64,000 nt of DNA, from contig CAVZVZ010000005.1 in NCBI GenBank assembly GCA_963778895.1, positions 1,736,001 to 1,800,000 on the forward strand, written 5' to 3'. Under the pieces are notes generated by a model that was not told where the DNA came from, ran no database searches, and saw only the letters and a program-made list of their open reading frames with translations. Positions 16,452 through 24,926 of this stretch are shown here, piece after piece (position 1 is the stretch's first letter; each line of letters starts with the position of its first letter). Origin of the DNA: CAVZVZ01 sp963778895 (lineage in GTDB: Bacteria; Actinomycetota; Acidimicrobiia; Acidimicrobiales; Acidimicrobilacustridaceae). A program made the translations under genes and the position numbers.

Positions 16452-16802
16452 GTGCGACAACGCATGTGTGGTGCACGCGGGCAGGCGGTGCTGGCTGTGG
16501 CCCTGGCGATCGTGGTGCTGGTGTTGGCGCTGCTCGTGATCGGGCGTGTCGGACGGACGGTCGTCGACCGGGCCCGGGCGCGAACGGCGGCTGACGCCGC
16601 GGCCCTCGCCGGCGTGCACGACGGCCGAGGACGGGCACAGCAGATCGCCGAGCGAAACGGAGCACGGTTGGTCGACTTCGAAGCCGAGGGTGACCAGGTC
16701 GAGGTCACCGTCGAGGTGGGCTCGACGCGGGCGTCCGCTCGGGCCCGTCTCGACCCGGTACTCGACCGGCATCCGCCTCGAGCGGCGAATCCGTACTCGT
16801 GA
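16452..16802 (+). CDS. TadE/TadG-like membrane protein
   Basis: The 116 residues have one N-terminal membrane helix (AVLAVALAIVVLVLALLVIG) directly followed by RTVVDRARARTAADAAALAG, the hallmark of Flp-pilus TadE/TadG-like proteins in actinomycetes. A short soluble part follows. GTG at 16452 and ATG at 16464 are both possible starts. No other tad genes are in the window, so it may be an orphan. It lies between gyrA and the DUF3566 gene, with tight spacing on both sides. Confidence 0.65.
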   Translation: MRQRMCGARGQAVLAVALAIVVLVLALLVIGRVGRTVVDRARARTAADAAALAGVHDGRGRAQQIAERNGARLVDFEAEGDQVEVTVEVGSTRASARARLDPVLDRHPPRAANPYS

Positions 16803-16826
16803 CATTCTCTCGTACACTTTCGAGCG

Positions 16827-17363
16827 ATGTCGATCGAGCCCCTTCAGGCGCCGCAGCCCGCGTCATCGCCGGCCGCCGCCCCCGATCCGCTCATCGACGA
16901 ACCCCTCGACGGATCTCGTATCCACGACGCGGCCCGACCCACGGGTTCGCCATCGCGACGCGACCGTCGTCGCGATGCCCGGTTGCGGGCGCGCCAGGTC
17001 ACGCGGGTCATCCGCCGCGTCGACCCCTGGTCGGTGATGAAGGTCTCGGCCGTCCTGTACCTGTGCCTGTGGCTGGTGATCACGGTGGCCGGGGTGATCC
17101 TGTGGCAGGTCGCGCGGGTCACCGGCACCCTCGACAACCTGCAGAGCTTCTTGGCCACCGCGCTGGCGGACGACTCCTTCACGATCGATGGCAGTCGGGT
17201 GTTGCTCTCGGCGATCTTCGGAGGCGCGGTGCTGGTCATCGCCGGAGCCGGTCTCACGGTGCTGCTCGCGGTGTTGTTCAATCTCGTGAGCGAGCTCACG
17301 GGCGGCGTGCGCATGTCGGTGGTCGAGCTCGAAACGGCCGCCGTCGTCGACGAAGACAGCTAG
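16827..17363 (+). CDS. DUF3566 transmembrane protein
   Basis: The 178 residues have a disordered N-terminus, an Arg-rich stretch (about 44-62), then RRVDPWSVMKVSAVLYLCLW, a helix (about 72-96), and a second helix near 128-155 (LLSAIFGGAVLVIAGAGLTVLLAVLFNLVSEL). RRVDPWSVMK and the loop plus second helix match DUF3566, found right after gyrA in many actinomycetes (Rv0007 in M. tuberculosis). The molecular role is unknown; the position suggests an envelope or division link. Confidence 0.85.
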   Translation: MSIEPLQAPQPASSPAAAPDPLIDEPLDGSRIHDAARPTGSPSRRDRRRDARLRARQVTRVIRRVDPWSVMKVSAVLYLCLWLVITVAGVILWQVARVTGTLDNLQSFLATALADDSFTIDGSRVLLSAIFGGAVLVIAGAGLTVLLAVLFNLVSELTGGVRMSVVELETAAVVDEDS

Positions 17364-17425
17364 CTCGTCGAGGGCCGGTTCCGCTAGCGTTCAACTCCGT
17401 TTGCCAGGCCTGGGCTTGGCGTGAC

Positions 17426-17499
17426 GGGGCTATAGCTCAGTCGGTTAGAGCGCGTCCCTGATAAGGACGAGGTCGCAAGTTCGATTCTTGCTAGCCCCA
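17426..17499 (+). tRNA. tRNA-Ile (anticodon GAT)
   Basis: A 74-base cloverleaf: acceptor GGGGCTA pairs with TAGCCCC, D arm GCTCAGTCGGTTAGAGC, anticodon stem CGTCC/GGACG with loop CTGATAA (anticodon GAT) and T loop TTCGATT. The CCA end is not encoded. tRNA-Ile after the gyrA-DUF3566 pair is the same order as in mycobacteria; the tRNA-Ala that follows there is absent here. Confidence 0.97.
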
Positions 17500-17527
17500 C
17501 GGGAACCCGGCGGAGTCTGGAGTGCTC

Positions 17528-17665
17528 ATGAAGATGATCCGGAAGGCCTTGGCGGCATTGGCGATCGCCGGTCTCGTCGCCGCGGTGTTACGACTGCGGG
17601 GTACGGGCGGAACGCCACCCCAAGAGGGCGGGTGGCGCGAGCTCACCGGTCCCGAGCTGTCGTGA
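17528..17665 (+). CDS. Small single-pass membrane protein (45 residues)
   Basis: ATG at 17528 opens a 45-codon frame encoding MKMIRKALAALAIAGLVAAV, a single membrane helix after a basic start, followed by RLRGTGG and a tail GGWRELTGPELS. It resembles the very short membrane proteins of the DLW-39 type that follow the gyrA-tRNA-Ile block in actinomycetes, but it lacks the DLW ending. Frame use and position support a real gene. Function is unknown. Confidence 0.55.
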   Translation: MKMIRKALAALAIAGLVAAVLRLRGTGGTPPQEGGWRELTGPELS

Positions 17666-17690
17666 GCACCAGGCCCGGGATCATCGGGGT

Positions 17691-18689
17691 ATGAGGGCAG
17701 CGGTCATCGGAGCCGGCGCGGTGGGCGCGCGGTTGGCCCGCCAGCTCGTCTCGACCGAACTGCTCGCGTCGATCGTCGTCCGCGACGACCGGGTGAGCCG
17801 GCGAGAAGCGGTGGCGGCGTCGCTCGGCGCCAGCTCTAGTGCCGACCCGGGGGCCTACACCGATCCGGTCGATGCCGACGTCGTGGTTCTCGCTGGTCCG
17901 GCGGGCACCCATCTGGCCCAGGCGCGTACCTTCCTGGCGCGGAATCAGCACGTCGTGTCGGTGAGCGACGACCTCGCCGATGTCCGCGGCCTGCTCGATC
18001 TCGACATCGAGGCCCGCGAGCGAGGCGTCTCCGTGGTGGCCGGCGCGGGGTTCTGCCCCGGCCTCACCTGCGTGCTGGCCGCCCACGCCGCCGCCCGGTT
18101 CCACGAGATCGATGAAGTGCACGTCGCCAAGGCGGGCACCGGCGGTCCGGCCTGCGCGCGCCAGCATCACCGCGCCCTCGGCCGCATGGCGATCGATTGG
18201 CGAGAAGGTGGGTGGACCCAACGACCGCCTGGTTCGGGACGCGAGCTGTGCTGGTTCCCCGACCCGATCGGCGCGCAGGACTGCTACCGAGCCGCGCTGC
18301 CCGACGCGCTGTTGTTGGTCCCGGCCTTCCCTGGCGTACGCCGAGTGACATCGCGGGTGGCCGCGACCCGTCGCGACCGGCTGACGGCCGGGCTCCCGAT
18401 GTTGTGGCCCACCCATCCCGAGGGTGGTCCGGGCGCCGTTCGGGTCGAGGTCCGCGGCCGTCGTGAACGAGCCCACGACGTCGTCGTGTACGGCGCGATC
18501 GATCGTCCGGCGGTGGCCGCCGGAGCGGTCGCGGCGGTCGCCGCGCTGTGGGCCGTCGAAGGACGGTTGCGCCGGTTCGGCGCCGGCGGATTGGCCGAGC
18601 TCGCGGAGCCCGGCCCGTTCCTCGGTGAGCTCGCGCGCCGCGGAGTGCGCACCGCTGTCTTCCAAGGGGACGCGACGCCGGTCGCGTGA
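17691..18689 (+). CDS. Saccharopine dehydrogenase-like NAD(P)-binding protein
   Basis: The 332 residues start MRAAVIGAGAVGARLARQL, a Rossmann GxGxxG motif, then VVLAGPAGTHLAQARTFL and GVSVVAGAGFCPGLTCVLA, which resembles the saccharopine dehydrogenase/homospermidine synthase-like group where a substrate imine or amino acid is oxidised. The second half (KAGTGGPACARQHHRALG onward) is not one I recognise. The real substrate is unknown. It stands alone, 25 bases after the small membrane protein gene, and is followed by a separate promoter region for the sigma factor. Confidence 0.6.
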   Translation: MRAAVIGAGAVGARLARQLVSTELLASIVVRDDRVSRREAVAASLGASSSADPGAYTDPVDADVVVLAGPAGTHLAQARTFLARNQHVVSVSDDLADVRGLLDLDIEARERGVSVVAGAGFCPGLTCVLAAHAAARFHEIDEVHVAKAGTGGPACARQHHRALGRMAIDWREGGWTQRPPGSGRELCWFPDPIGAQDCYRAALPDALLLVPAFPGVRRVTSRVAATRRDRLTAGLPMLWPTHPEGGPGAVRVEVRGRRERAHDVVVYGAIDRPAVAAGAVAAVAALWAVEGRLRRFGAGGLAELAEPGPFLGELARRGVRTAVFQGDATPVA

Positions 18690-18772
18690 GTCGCTCGCGC
18701 CCGCGCACCACGCGCGGTGCCCGATCTTGGGCCGTACGGCCCACGCCCTGGTCACGGTGGGTGGCGGAGTCA

Positions 18773-18790
18773 AATTACAGGCATGTAATT
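18773..18790. promoter_or_regulatory. AT-rich palindrome upstream of sigma factor gene
   Basis: AATTACA-GGCA-TGTAATT is a perfect 7-base inverted repeat with a four-base spacer, standing out as an AT island in GC-rich sequence. It is about 85 bases before the start of the WhiG/FliA-type sigma factor gene and has no terminator T-tract. It is a likely operator, but the binding protein is unknown. Confidence 0.45.
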
Positions 18791-18875
18791 CCCTGGAATA
18801 CACCCTCGTTCACCTAAAGTTCCGCCCGCTCTTGGACGACAACTTGCCAGCGCTGGTGAAGGGAGGGGATGCAAG

Positions 18876-19733
18876 ATGCGAGCACCCAAGAGCGAATCTC
18901 AAGGCACGGCGAAGCTCATCGAAGAGCATCTGCCACTGGTCAAACACATCGTGTTCCAGGTGGCGGTGCACTTCCCCCGGCACGTGGATCGGGACGAGTT
19001 GGCCCGTGCGGGAGCACTTGGATTGGTAGAGGCGGCTCGTCGTTACGACGAGTCCCGCGGCGTACCGTTCGATCGGTTCGCCGCTCAGCGAATTCGGGGC
19101 GCGATCCTCGACACCGTGCGGGCCGCTGACTGGGCGCCGCGATCGGTGCGAACCCTCGCTCGCAAGCTCGAGGGCGTGGAGCAGCGACTGGCGACCGAGC
19201 TCGGTCGGGTCCCGGTGGCGAGCGAGATGGCCGAAGCGCTCGGCATGACCCCGCAGGAGTTGAACCGGCTACAGGACCGTCTGTTCCGCTCTGTCGTCCT
19301 CGCCCTCGAACACGAGGTCTCCGATGACACCGATGAGGACCTCACGCTCGTCGACGTGTTGACCGACCGTGGTGCGGTCGAGCCGCTCGAAGAGCTCGAG
19401 ACACGCGAGCTGCATGCCTATCTGCGTGACGCGGTCGAGCTCCTGCCGGAGCGCCAACGTTTGGTCGTCGTCGGCTACTTCCTCGAAGGCCGTACCTCTC
19501 AGGAGCTGGCCCGCTTCCTCGGTGTGACCGAGTCGCGGGTGTCACAGCTGCGCTCCGAGGCCCTGGCCATGCTCAAGGAAGGCATCGAGGCCCAGTACGC
19601 CGGCAAGCCGGCGGGAGCGGATCAGGTGCAAGGTCGGGTTGCGCGCCGCAAGGCCGGGTACGCGTCGGCGATCGCCGAAGCGAGCCCTTGGCGCAACCGG
19701 CTGACGAGCGCCGGCGCCCGCGTTCCGACCTGA
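18876..19733 (+). CDS. RNA polymerase sigma factor, WhiG/FliA type
   Basis: The 285-residue protein has sigma-70 region 2 (LIEEHLPLVKHIVFQVAVHF, ELARAGALGLVEAARRYDES, PFDRFAAQRIRGAILD), region 3 (RSVRTLARKLEGVEQRLATE) and region 4 with LPERQRLVVVGYFLEGRTSQ and a helix-turn-helix LARFLGVTESRVSQLRSEAL. Region 2 plus a full region 3 places it with FliA/WhiG group-3 factors, not ECF. No flagellar or sporulation genes are in the window. A GGGAGGGG ribosome site precedes the ATG. A C-terminal tail of about 40 residues beyond region 4 is unusual. Confidence 0.85.
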   Translation: MRAPKSESQGTAKLIEEHLPLVKHIVFQVAVHFPRHVDRDELARAGALGLVEAARRYDESRGVPFDRFAAQRIRGAILDTVRAADWAPRSVRTLARKLEGVEQRLATELGRVPVASEMAEALGMTPQELNRLQDRLFRSVVLALEHEVSDDTDEDLTLVDVLTDRGAVEPLEELETRELHAYLRDAVELLPERQRLVVVGYFLEGRTSQELARFLGVTESRVSQLRSEALAMLKEGIEAQYAGKPAGADQVQGRVARRKAGYASAIAEASPWRNRLTSAGARVPT

Positions 19734-19802
19734 CCCTGCCCTGGCTGCCACTGCCCGGTTACTACGGCCCGGCAGCCCACCCGCGGCCCGCCCTACCGTG
19801 CC

Positions 19803-20354
19803 ATGGTTGATGCCGTGACTCGTCAGGTGTGGACCCTCGACGACGTGCGGTCGTGGTTCGCGGGCCGCATACCTGTGGCGTGGTTCGTCGACGTCCGGGT
19901 GGTCGCCGATCGCGAAGAGATCCTGGTCGTGGGGGAGCTCGAGTCTCCCGCTCAGCGAGAGGCGGCCGGAAGCGAGCCGCACGACGACACCACACATCGT
20001 CTTCAGTGCACGGAGCGGATCCAACAGTTCCGCGATGACACCCGCGACGACCGCATGTCGATCGCAGACGAGGCTGAACTGCTCTGGGGACGGAAGGTGT
20101 CGTGGGGTGTGTCGTGCGGGGGCTTCGAGGACCTCTTCACGACGCAGAGCGTGCCCGTGATGACGAGACTGCGAATGAGTGAACGCACCGTGCTCGACAC
20201 CTTGATCGACGCGGGCGTGGCGCGCACTCGCAGCGAAGCGCTGGCGTGGTGCGTGCGGCTCGTCGGACAACACGAGAACGATTGGCTGGTCGAGTTGCGC
20301 GCGGCCATGCGGCGCGTCGAGCAGGTGCGCGACGGCGGACCGGACGGCAGCTGA
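19803..20354 (+). CDS. Conserved protein of unknown function
   Basis: I do not recognise this 183-residue protein. The first part (TLDDVRSWFAGRIPVAWFVD, then DREEILVVGELESP) looks like a small alpha/beta domain. The last third (LRMSERTVLDTLIDAGVARTRSEALAWCVRLVGQ) has the shape of a ribbon-helix-helix or CopG-like element followed by a helix, so a DNA or partner-binding role is possible. ATG at 19803 with no strong ribosome site. It lies 69 bases after the sigma factor gene on the same strand and may share its transcript. Confidence 0.55.
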   Translation: MVDAVTRQVWTLDDVRSWFAGRIPVAWFVDVRVVADREEILVVGELESPAQREAAGSEPHDDTTHRLQCTERIQQFRDDTRDDRMSIADEAELLWGRKVSWGVSCGGFEDLFTTQSVPVMTRLRMSERTVLDTLIDAGVARTRSEALAWCVRLVGQHENDWLVELRAAMRRVEQVRDGGPDGS

Positions 20355-20375
20355 TCTCGCGGTAACGGTCCCGCG

Positions 20376-21110
20376 TCAGAAACGGGCCGTCTGGCTCCAG
20401 TGGTCGAGGACCGCGGGGTTGCCGAACACCTCGGCGGAGGTCTCGGCCGCCGATCGACGGCCCCAGAGCAGGAGCAACAGCTCACTCGCCGGACCCCGAA
20501 CGGCGACATCGCCTTTGGCGTGCGCCCGTTCGACGTGTACTCCCTCGGGTGCAAACGTCAGCTGCCATTCGCCGGGAGCGTCCGTGGCATGGAGATGCAT
20601 CGTGTCTCCGGCACCCGCGAGCTTCTCGCCCACCAGCGGGAGGAAGTTGTCGAACAGCTCGTCGATGCCGTCGACGGCGACGTCCGCGGCGATCGGGGTG
20701 GCGTGATCGCGACCCGTGCCGCCGGCCTGGGCGTCCCAACGGTGAACCGCGGTCTCGTGCAACAGCCGACGAAGCCACCACCGTCGGGGGCGTTCACCAG
20801 CCCACGTGTTGACGGTCGTGTCCAAGTCGGTGCCCTCGAATGCCGCCAGCATCGGGTCGACCCCCGCCTCGTACCACGCCAGCACTGCGGGTCCGTCGGG
20901 CGGGCGTTGCATGTCGCGGCGACGAATCCAGGTGCCGGGCTGGTCGCTGAGCGAGGTGGCCCAGCGTTGTACGCCACTCAGGTGCCCGATGACATCGGCG
21001 ACGGTCCAGTCCCCACACCAGGGAACGGGAGCGGTCAGTGTGGTCGGATCGATCGCCGGCACGCGCCGAGCCTCGACCGTGAGCTGCGTAACAAGCACGT
21101 CCGTGTCCAT
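20376..21110 (-). CDS. Maleylpyruvate isomerase/DinB-family mycothiol-dependent enzyme
   Basis: The 244 residues show the MDMPI/DinB fold: an N-terminal four-helix part with WCGDWTVADVIGHLSGVQRW (metal ligand His near 43) and LLHETAVHRWDAQ (two further His ligands), then a C-terminal SCP2-like domain with WQLTFAPEGVHV and VRGPASELLLLLWGRR. Members use mycothiol, the actinobacterial thiol, in isomerase or S-transferase reactions; the substrate here is not known. It follows the YcnI gene on the same strand after four bases, so it may be the last gene of the copper operon. Confidence 0.8.
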   Translation of the reverse strand: MDTDVLVTQLTVEARRVPAIDPTTLTAPVPWCGDWTVADVIGHLSGVQRWATSLSDQPGTWIRRRDMQRPPDGPAVLAWYEAGVDPMLAAFEGTDLDTTVNTWAGERPRRWWLRRLLHETAVHRWDAQAGGTGRDHATPIAADVAVDGIDELFDNFLPLVGEKLAGAGDTMHLHATDAPGEWQLTFAPEGVHVERAHAKGDVAVRGPASELLLLLWGRRSAAETSAEVFGNPAVLDHWSQTARF

Positions 21111-21114
21111 CGTC

Positions 21115-21786
21115 CTACTTTGTCGTGTTGCCCTTGCCCCGGTAGCGAAGGAAGAGCACCAACGCTCCGACGACGATCGCGCCCACCGCGACCAGGCCGA
21201 CGACCAACCCCGTGTTGTTGACCGGTGATCCCTGCTGGGTGACAGCGGCTTCGCCCGGTACCAACGTGGTTCGCGTCGTGCTGGGGGCGGCGGTTGTCGG
21301 TGGGGTGGTCGTCGTCGGCGCCGCCACGTCGGCGGTGAGCACGATGGATGGAGCGACGTTCTCGGGCTCGGCCGCTCCGGCTGCCGGGATCTCGATCCAG
21401 GCCTCCTCGCCCGACGGACATGCCTGCACGGCGGGGAACCAGATCGTGGTCCCGGCGGCGCCGCTCACTTGCATGGTTGCCGTGAAGTTGGCCTGCTGGC
21501 CGTCGGGGATCGATCCTCCCGTCCACGAGAACTCCGTGGGTGTGACCGCGGTTTGCCAGCCGTCGACCGGCTGCGGAACGACGTCGGAGACGCCGTCGGG
21601 GATCTGCACCCGCAATGAGTCGGTGGGTTGTCCGCTGCAGCCATGGTCGAAGGTGAACGTCACTGTCGCGGCGCCACTCGAGTCGACCGACGACGACCCG
21701 ACCTCGACGTGAGCGAGTGCGGGGGTCGCGCCGAGCACCACCACCGCGAGCGCGACGATGGACAGGCGTAAGGGATGACGGACCAT
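21115..21786 (-). CDS. YcnI family copper-associated protein (DUF1775)
   Basis: The 223 residues have a signal peptide (SIVALAVVVLGATPALAHVEV, with cleavage before HVEV so that the N-terminal His becomes residue 1, as in copper-binding YcnI), a DUF1775 domain with LRVQIPDGVSDVVPQPVDGW, GTTIWFPAVQACPSGEEAWI, a Thr/Pro linker and a C-terminal membrane anchor (VGLVAVGAIVVGALVLFLRY). YcnI domains bind Cu(II) through the N-terminal His. It starts 24 bases after the CopCD gene, matching the ycnJ-ycnI order of Bacillus. This copy is intact, unlike its neighbours. Confidence 0.85.
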   Translation of the reverse strand: MVRHPLRLSIVALAVVVLGATPALAHVEVGSSSVDSSGAATVTFTFDHGCSGQPTDSLRVQIPDGVSDVVPQPVDGWQTAVTPTEFSWTGGSIPDGQQANFTATMQVSGAAGTTIWFPAVQACPSGEEAWIEIPAAGAAEPENVAPSIVLTADVAAPTTTTPPTTAAPSTTRTTLVPGEAAVTQQGSPVNNTGLVVGLVAVGAIVVGALVLFLRYRGKGNTTK

Positions 21787-21809
21787 GTCCCGGACGCTCC
21801 TTTGCCGGC

Positions 21810-23696
21810 TCAGGACGAGACGTTGAAGGTGAAGTCGGTGCGCTCCTGGTCGAAGTCGCTCACCCGGGTGATGACGGTCATGGTCCACTTGCCGGCTGTC
21901 GGTACCTGGAGGTCCTCGATGATGTAGTGGCCGCCGGAGGCTTTGGTGGCGTCGCGCTGGATCGGGCCGATGCCCTTGTCGGGTTGGGTCATCTCGACGG
22001 ACACCTGTTGGGCCAGGTCGACCGTCCGGCGGTTGCCGCGTCGAGGTAGGTGATGTGGACCGAGTTGGACCCGACCTTCTCCGGTGACAACGCGACCTCG
22101 AGCGTCGCACGGTGTTGGCAACGGCGGCGTCCTGGACGGTGTCGAACGTGGGCACCGAAGAGGCGTTCTTGGGCGGCGTGATGTTCACGAGGGCGGACGT
22201 GACCCCGAGCACGACCACGATGCCGATCACTTCGCCGACGACCGAGCGGGTCAGGTGCCGCCACGCCGACCGTTCGTCGCTGAGGGCTGCGGCCCGTCGG
22301 GTCGAGTCGTGTTCCGCCAGCTCGTCGGCCTGGATGCGGGGCAGCGAGTCGGTATCGGTTGTAGGCCGCGACCGACGATGATCACGACCACGATGCCGAT
22401 CTTGATCAGGATCGCCCGGCCGTAGGCGGTGGACCAGAGTGCGCTGAAGCTGCCCAGCTCCTTCCACGCCATGAAGGTGCCCGCGATCACGAGCAGGAAC
22501 AGGCTGATGCCCGCCAGGGTCGAGAACCGGGCCACGATGCCGGCCGTCGAGGTCGCGAGGCCTACGTCCTCTCCCTCCTCGGTGTCGTCGTCGGAGGCCA
22601 GAAGCGGCGGAAGCGGCTCGACCGGGAGCGAGGACACCTCGCCGCGATCGGGCGCGCCCGCGCTCACCAGGCTCGTCGCGCCGACCGCTACCGGCTCGTC
22701 GATGTCGGTCGACATGTCGACGGACAGGAAGCCGACGGCGACGCCAGAGCGTGGCGCCCAGTCCCACGAGGCCACCGAGCCAGATCGCGGCCGTCGCCAC
22801 GTGCACGAAGTCGGCGACGAACGACAGCCACCGCGGATCGGTTGTGGTGCTGTGGCCCCAAACCGCGAACGAGGCCGCGACGATCAGACTGCCGTAGAAG
22901 GCCAGGCTCTGGCCGACGACCGGCTTCGCCACGTCGGTCGAAAGATGAACCATCGCGAGTCCCGCGAGGAGGAGCAACGTCGCCCAGTCCAGGCCTTCGG
23001 TGAGGGTCTCGCGAAGTGTCGTGACGTCGGTCATGGCCGAGAACCCGTTTCCCGTGACCAGCGCCGCTTGGATGGCGACGGTCGCCACCGCGCCGATGCC
23101 ACCGACGACGGCGGACCCGCGCACGATCGGTGTCGATCTTCCAGCGGTCAGGCCGCTGGTCGTGCAGGAAGGTGAGGAACAGGGCCAGACCGGCGGCCAG
23201 CAACGCCCCGAGCGTAGGTGACGAACCGGGCGACGCCGGCGGCGAACTCGAAGCCGGGGTCTCGTCCGGCTTGCAAGTTCTTCACGCCCGAGGTGTCGAT
23301 CACGGTCGTGTTGCCGACACCGAAGACGATCGCGGCCGCGATCGGATGACCGTCTGCCGAGATCACCCGGTAGTTCATGACGTAGGTGCCGTCGGGCAGG
23401 TTCGACTGCACGTGTTGCGCGGAGCACGTTTCCGCTCGCGCCGACCTGACTGTCGTTGTTGTCGACCCTCGTACCGGACGAGTTGAGCACGGTCAGTCCG
23501 CCGATCTCGGACGACACGTTCTCGCTGAAGGTGATGGTGACTTGGTCGGGCGCCGTGGCCAGCGTCTGACCATCGGTCGGGGTCGACCCGATGACGACGG
23601 CGTGAGCGGACGCCGGCGTGGCGCCGGTGATCACCAAGCGCCAGCGCGCCCACCATGCGTGGCGCCGAGCAAGCCGAGGACGCGGAGGCGGCTCAT
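21810..23696 (-). pseudogene. CopC-CopD fusion (YcnJ-like copper transporter), many frameshifts
   Basis: The parts read in order, in changing frames, as a YcnJ-type copper import protein: signal peptide ending PASAHA, a CopC domain (HAVVIGSTPTDGQTL, VTITFSENVS, YVMNYRVISADGHPI), a CopD multi-helix membrane domain (AAGLALFLTFLHD, LLLLAGLAMVHLSTDVAKP, VADFVHVATAAIWLGGLVGL, AYGRAILIKIGIVVVIIVG, VVGEVIGIVVVLGVTSALVN) and a C-terminal YtkA-like domain ending in FTFNVSS. Apparent breaks are near 23640, 23425, 23215, 23132, 22760, 22355, 22105 and 22012. Residues between breaks remain family-like, so sequencing error or very recent decay are both possible. It is upstream of ycnI in one operon. Confidence 0.75.
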
Positions 23697-24291
23697 GTGG
23701 CGGGCACTCTCGAGCGATCGGCGGTCGGTCGATCGATGTCGGGCGAGAAGGGCGAGCAGGACGACACCGGCGAGCTCGGCGACGTGGAACACGAGCCCAT
23801 GCGTCGCGGGGTGCCCGTCGTTGATCTCGACGAGCGACGCCACACTCATCGACCCCACGAGCAGCACAGCCATCGGTAGCAAGCCTCGCGCGCGATCCGG
23901 TTGCCATGCCGCGACGAGCAGCGCGCCGCCGAAGGCGAGGTCCCAGGCGGCGAGATGCGCAGGATTGGCCACGCTGTTCGATACGAGCAGGGCGGCCGCG
24001 AGGATCACCACGAGCACGCCGACGAAGGTCAGGCCGCTGCGGAGCCAGCCGAGCACCGGGTCGTGCGGGTTCACCCGAGGGGTGATGCGGGCGAGGATCG
24101 CCCCGGACAGGTCGGGCACCGGTTCAGCCTGCCGCACCCGGCTCGGCCCGATGCAGGTCGGCCAGGCCGCGCTCGTGGGTGCGGCAGGCCACGCAGCCGG
24201 CGAGGTGGCGGTCGACGAGGTGCAGGTCGACGCCCGGGTCCTCGTCGTCGAGCAGGGCCGAAAGGGCTTCGCGGCAGTGTTCGCATTGCAT
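23694..24291 (-). CDS. Membrane anti-sigma factor with zinc finger (one frameshift)
   Basis: From ATG at 24291 the product begins MQCEHCREALSALLDDE and has VDRHLAGCVACRTHE, the HxxxCxxC zinc-binding anti-sigma (ZAS) motif. After a frame change near 24130 it continues LSGAILARITPRVNPHDPVL and four to five hydrophobic helices (LTFVGVLVVILAAALLVS and others to about 23740). It faces the ECF sigma gene across 96 bases, so the pair is divergent rather than in the more common operon order. The end overlaps the start of the CopC gene. It probably holds the ECF factor inactive until a metal or envelope signal arrives. Confidence 0.65.
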
Positions 24292-24387
24292 GGACCATCA
24301 GTCGTACCAGCGGGCGCCGCGAGTTCCCGCCTCGACGGTTCCGCCCAAGGATGTGCGTACAGACTCCCCGGCGTGGAATCGGCCGCG

Positions 24388-24926
24388 ATGGACCCGGTGA
24401 CCCGGTTGGCGCTGGCCGCGGCGCGCGGCGACAGCCGGGCGCTCGAGGCCTTCGTCCGCGCCACGCAGGCCGACGTGTGGCGGTGCTGCGCCCACCTCGT
24501 CGCTCCCGATGCCGCCGACGACCTCACGCAGGAGACCTACCTGCGGCTGGTCACCGCGCTGCGGGCGTTCCGGGGCGATGCGTCGGGCCGCACGTTCGTG
24601 CTCGCCATCGCCCGGCGGATCTGCGTCGACGAGATCCGTCGCCGGACGCGGCGCCGGGCGCTGACCGATCGGTTGTGGCGTCGCCGCCCGCCGAGCTCGA
24701 GGACGCCAGCGCGACGAGTGCGTTGGAGCAGCTCGTCGATCAGCTGGAGCCCGATCGGCGCGCCGCCTTCGTTCTCACCCAGCTGCTCGGGTTGTCCTAC
24801 GAGGAGGCCGCCGAGGTGTGTGACTGCGCGGTCGGCACCATTCGCTCGCGGGTGTCGCGAGCGCGTCAGGTCCTGATCGACGCGCTCGACGACACACCGG
24901 AGCGATCCGAGGATGCCTCAGGCTGA
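24388..24926 (+). CDS. ECF RNA polymerase sigma factor (one frameshift)
   Basis: Starts MDPVTRLALAAARGDSRALE and has sigma region 2 (VRATQADVWRCCAHLVAPDA, DDLTQETYLRLVTALRAFRG) and, after a frame change near 24680, region 4 (QLEPDRRAAFVLTQLLGLSY, EEAAEVCDCAVGTIRSRVSRAR). The size, about 178 residues, is normal for an ECF factor; region 4 CDCAVGTIRSR is like mycobacterial SigC. ATG at 24388 or GTG at 24373 may be the start. Its last nine bases overlap the end of the convergent second YcnI gene. With the divergent anti-sigma it most likely controls the copper genes on both sides. Confidence 0.8.

Noticed and set aside
17402..17420. Terminator hairpin GCCAGGCC/GGGCTTGGC before tRNA-Ile
   Set aside because: The stem is short and has no T-tract; it may be chance.
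21115..23907. A 930-codon open frame on the minus strand
   Set aside because: It fuses YcnI, parts of CopCD and shadow sequence; only sections are family-like and the signal peptide of YcnI lies in its middle. It is a product of frameshifts in GC-rich DNA.
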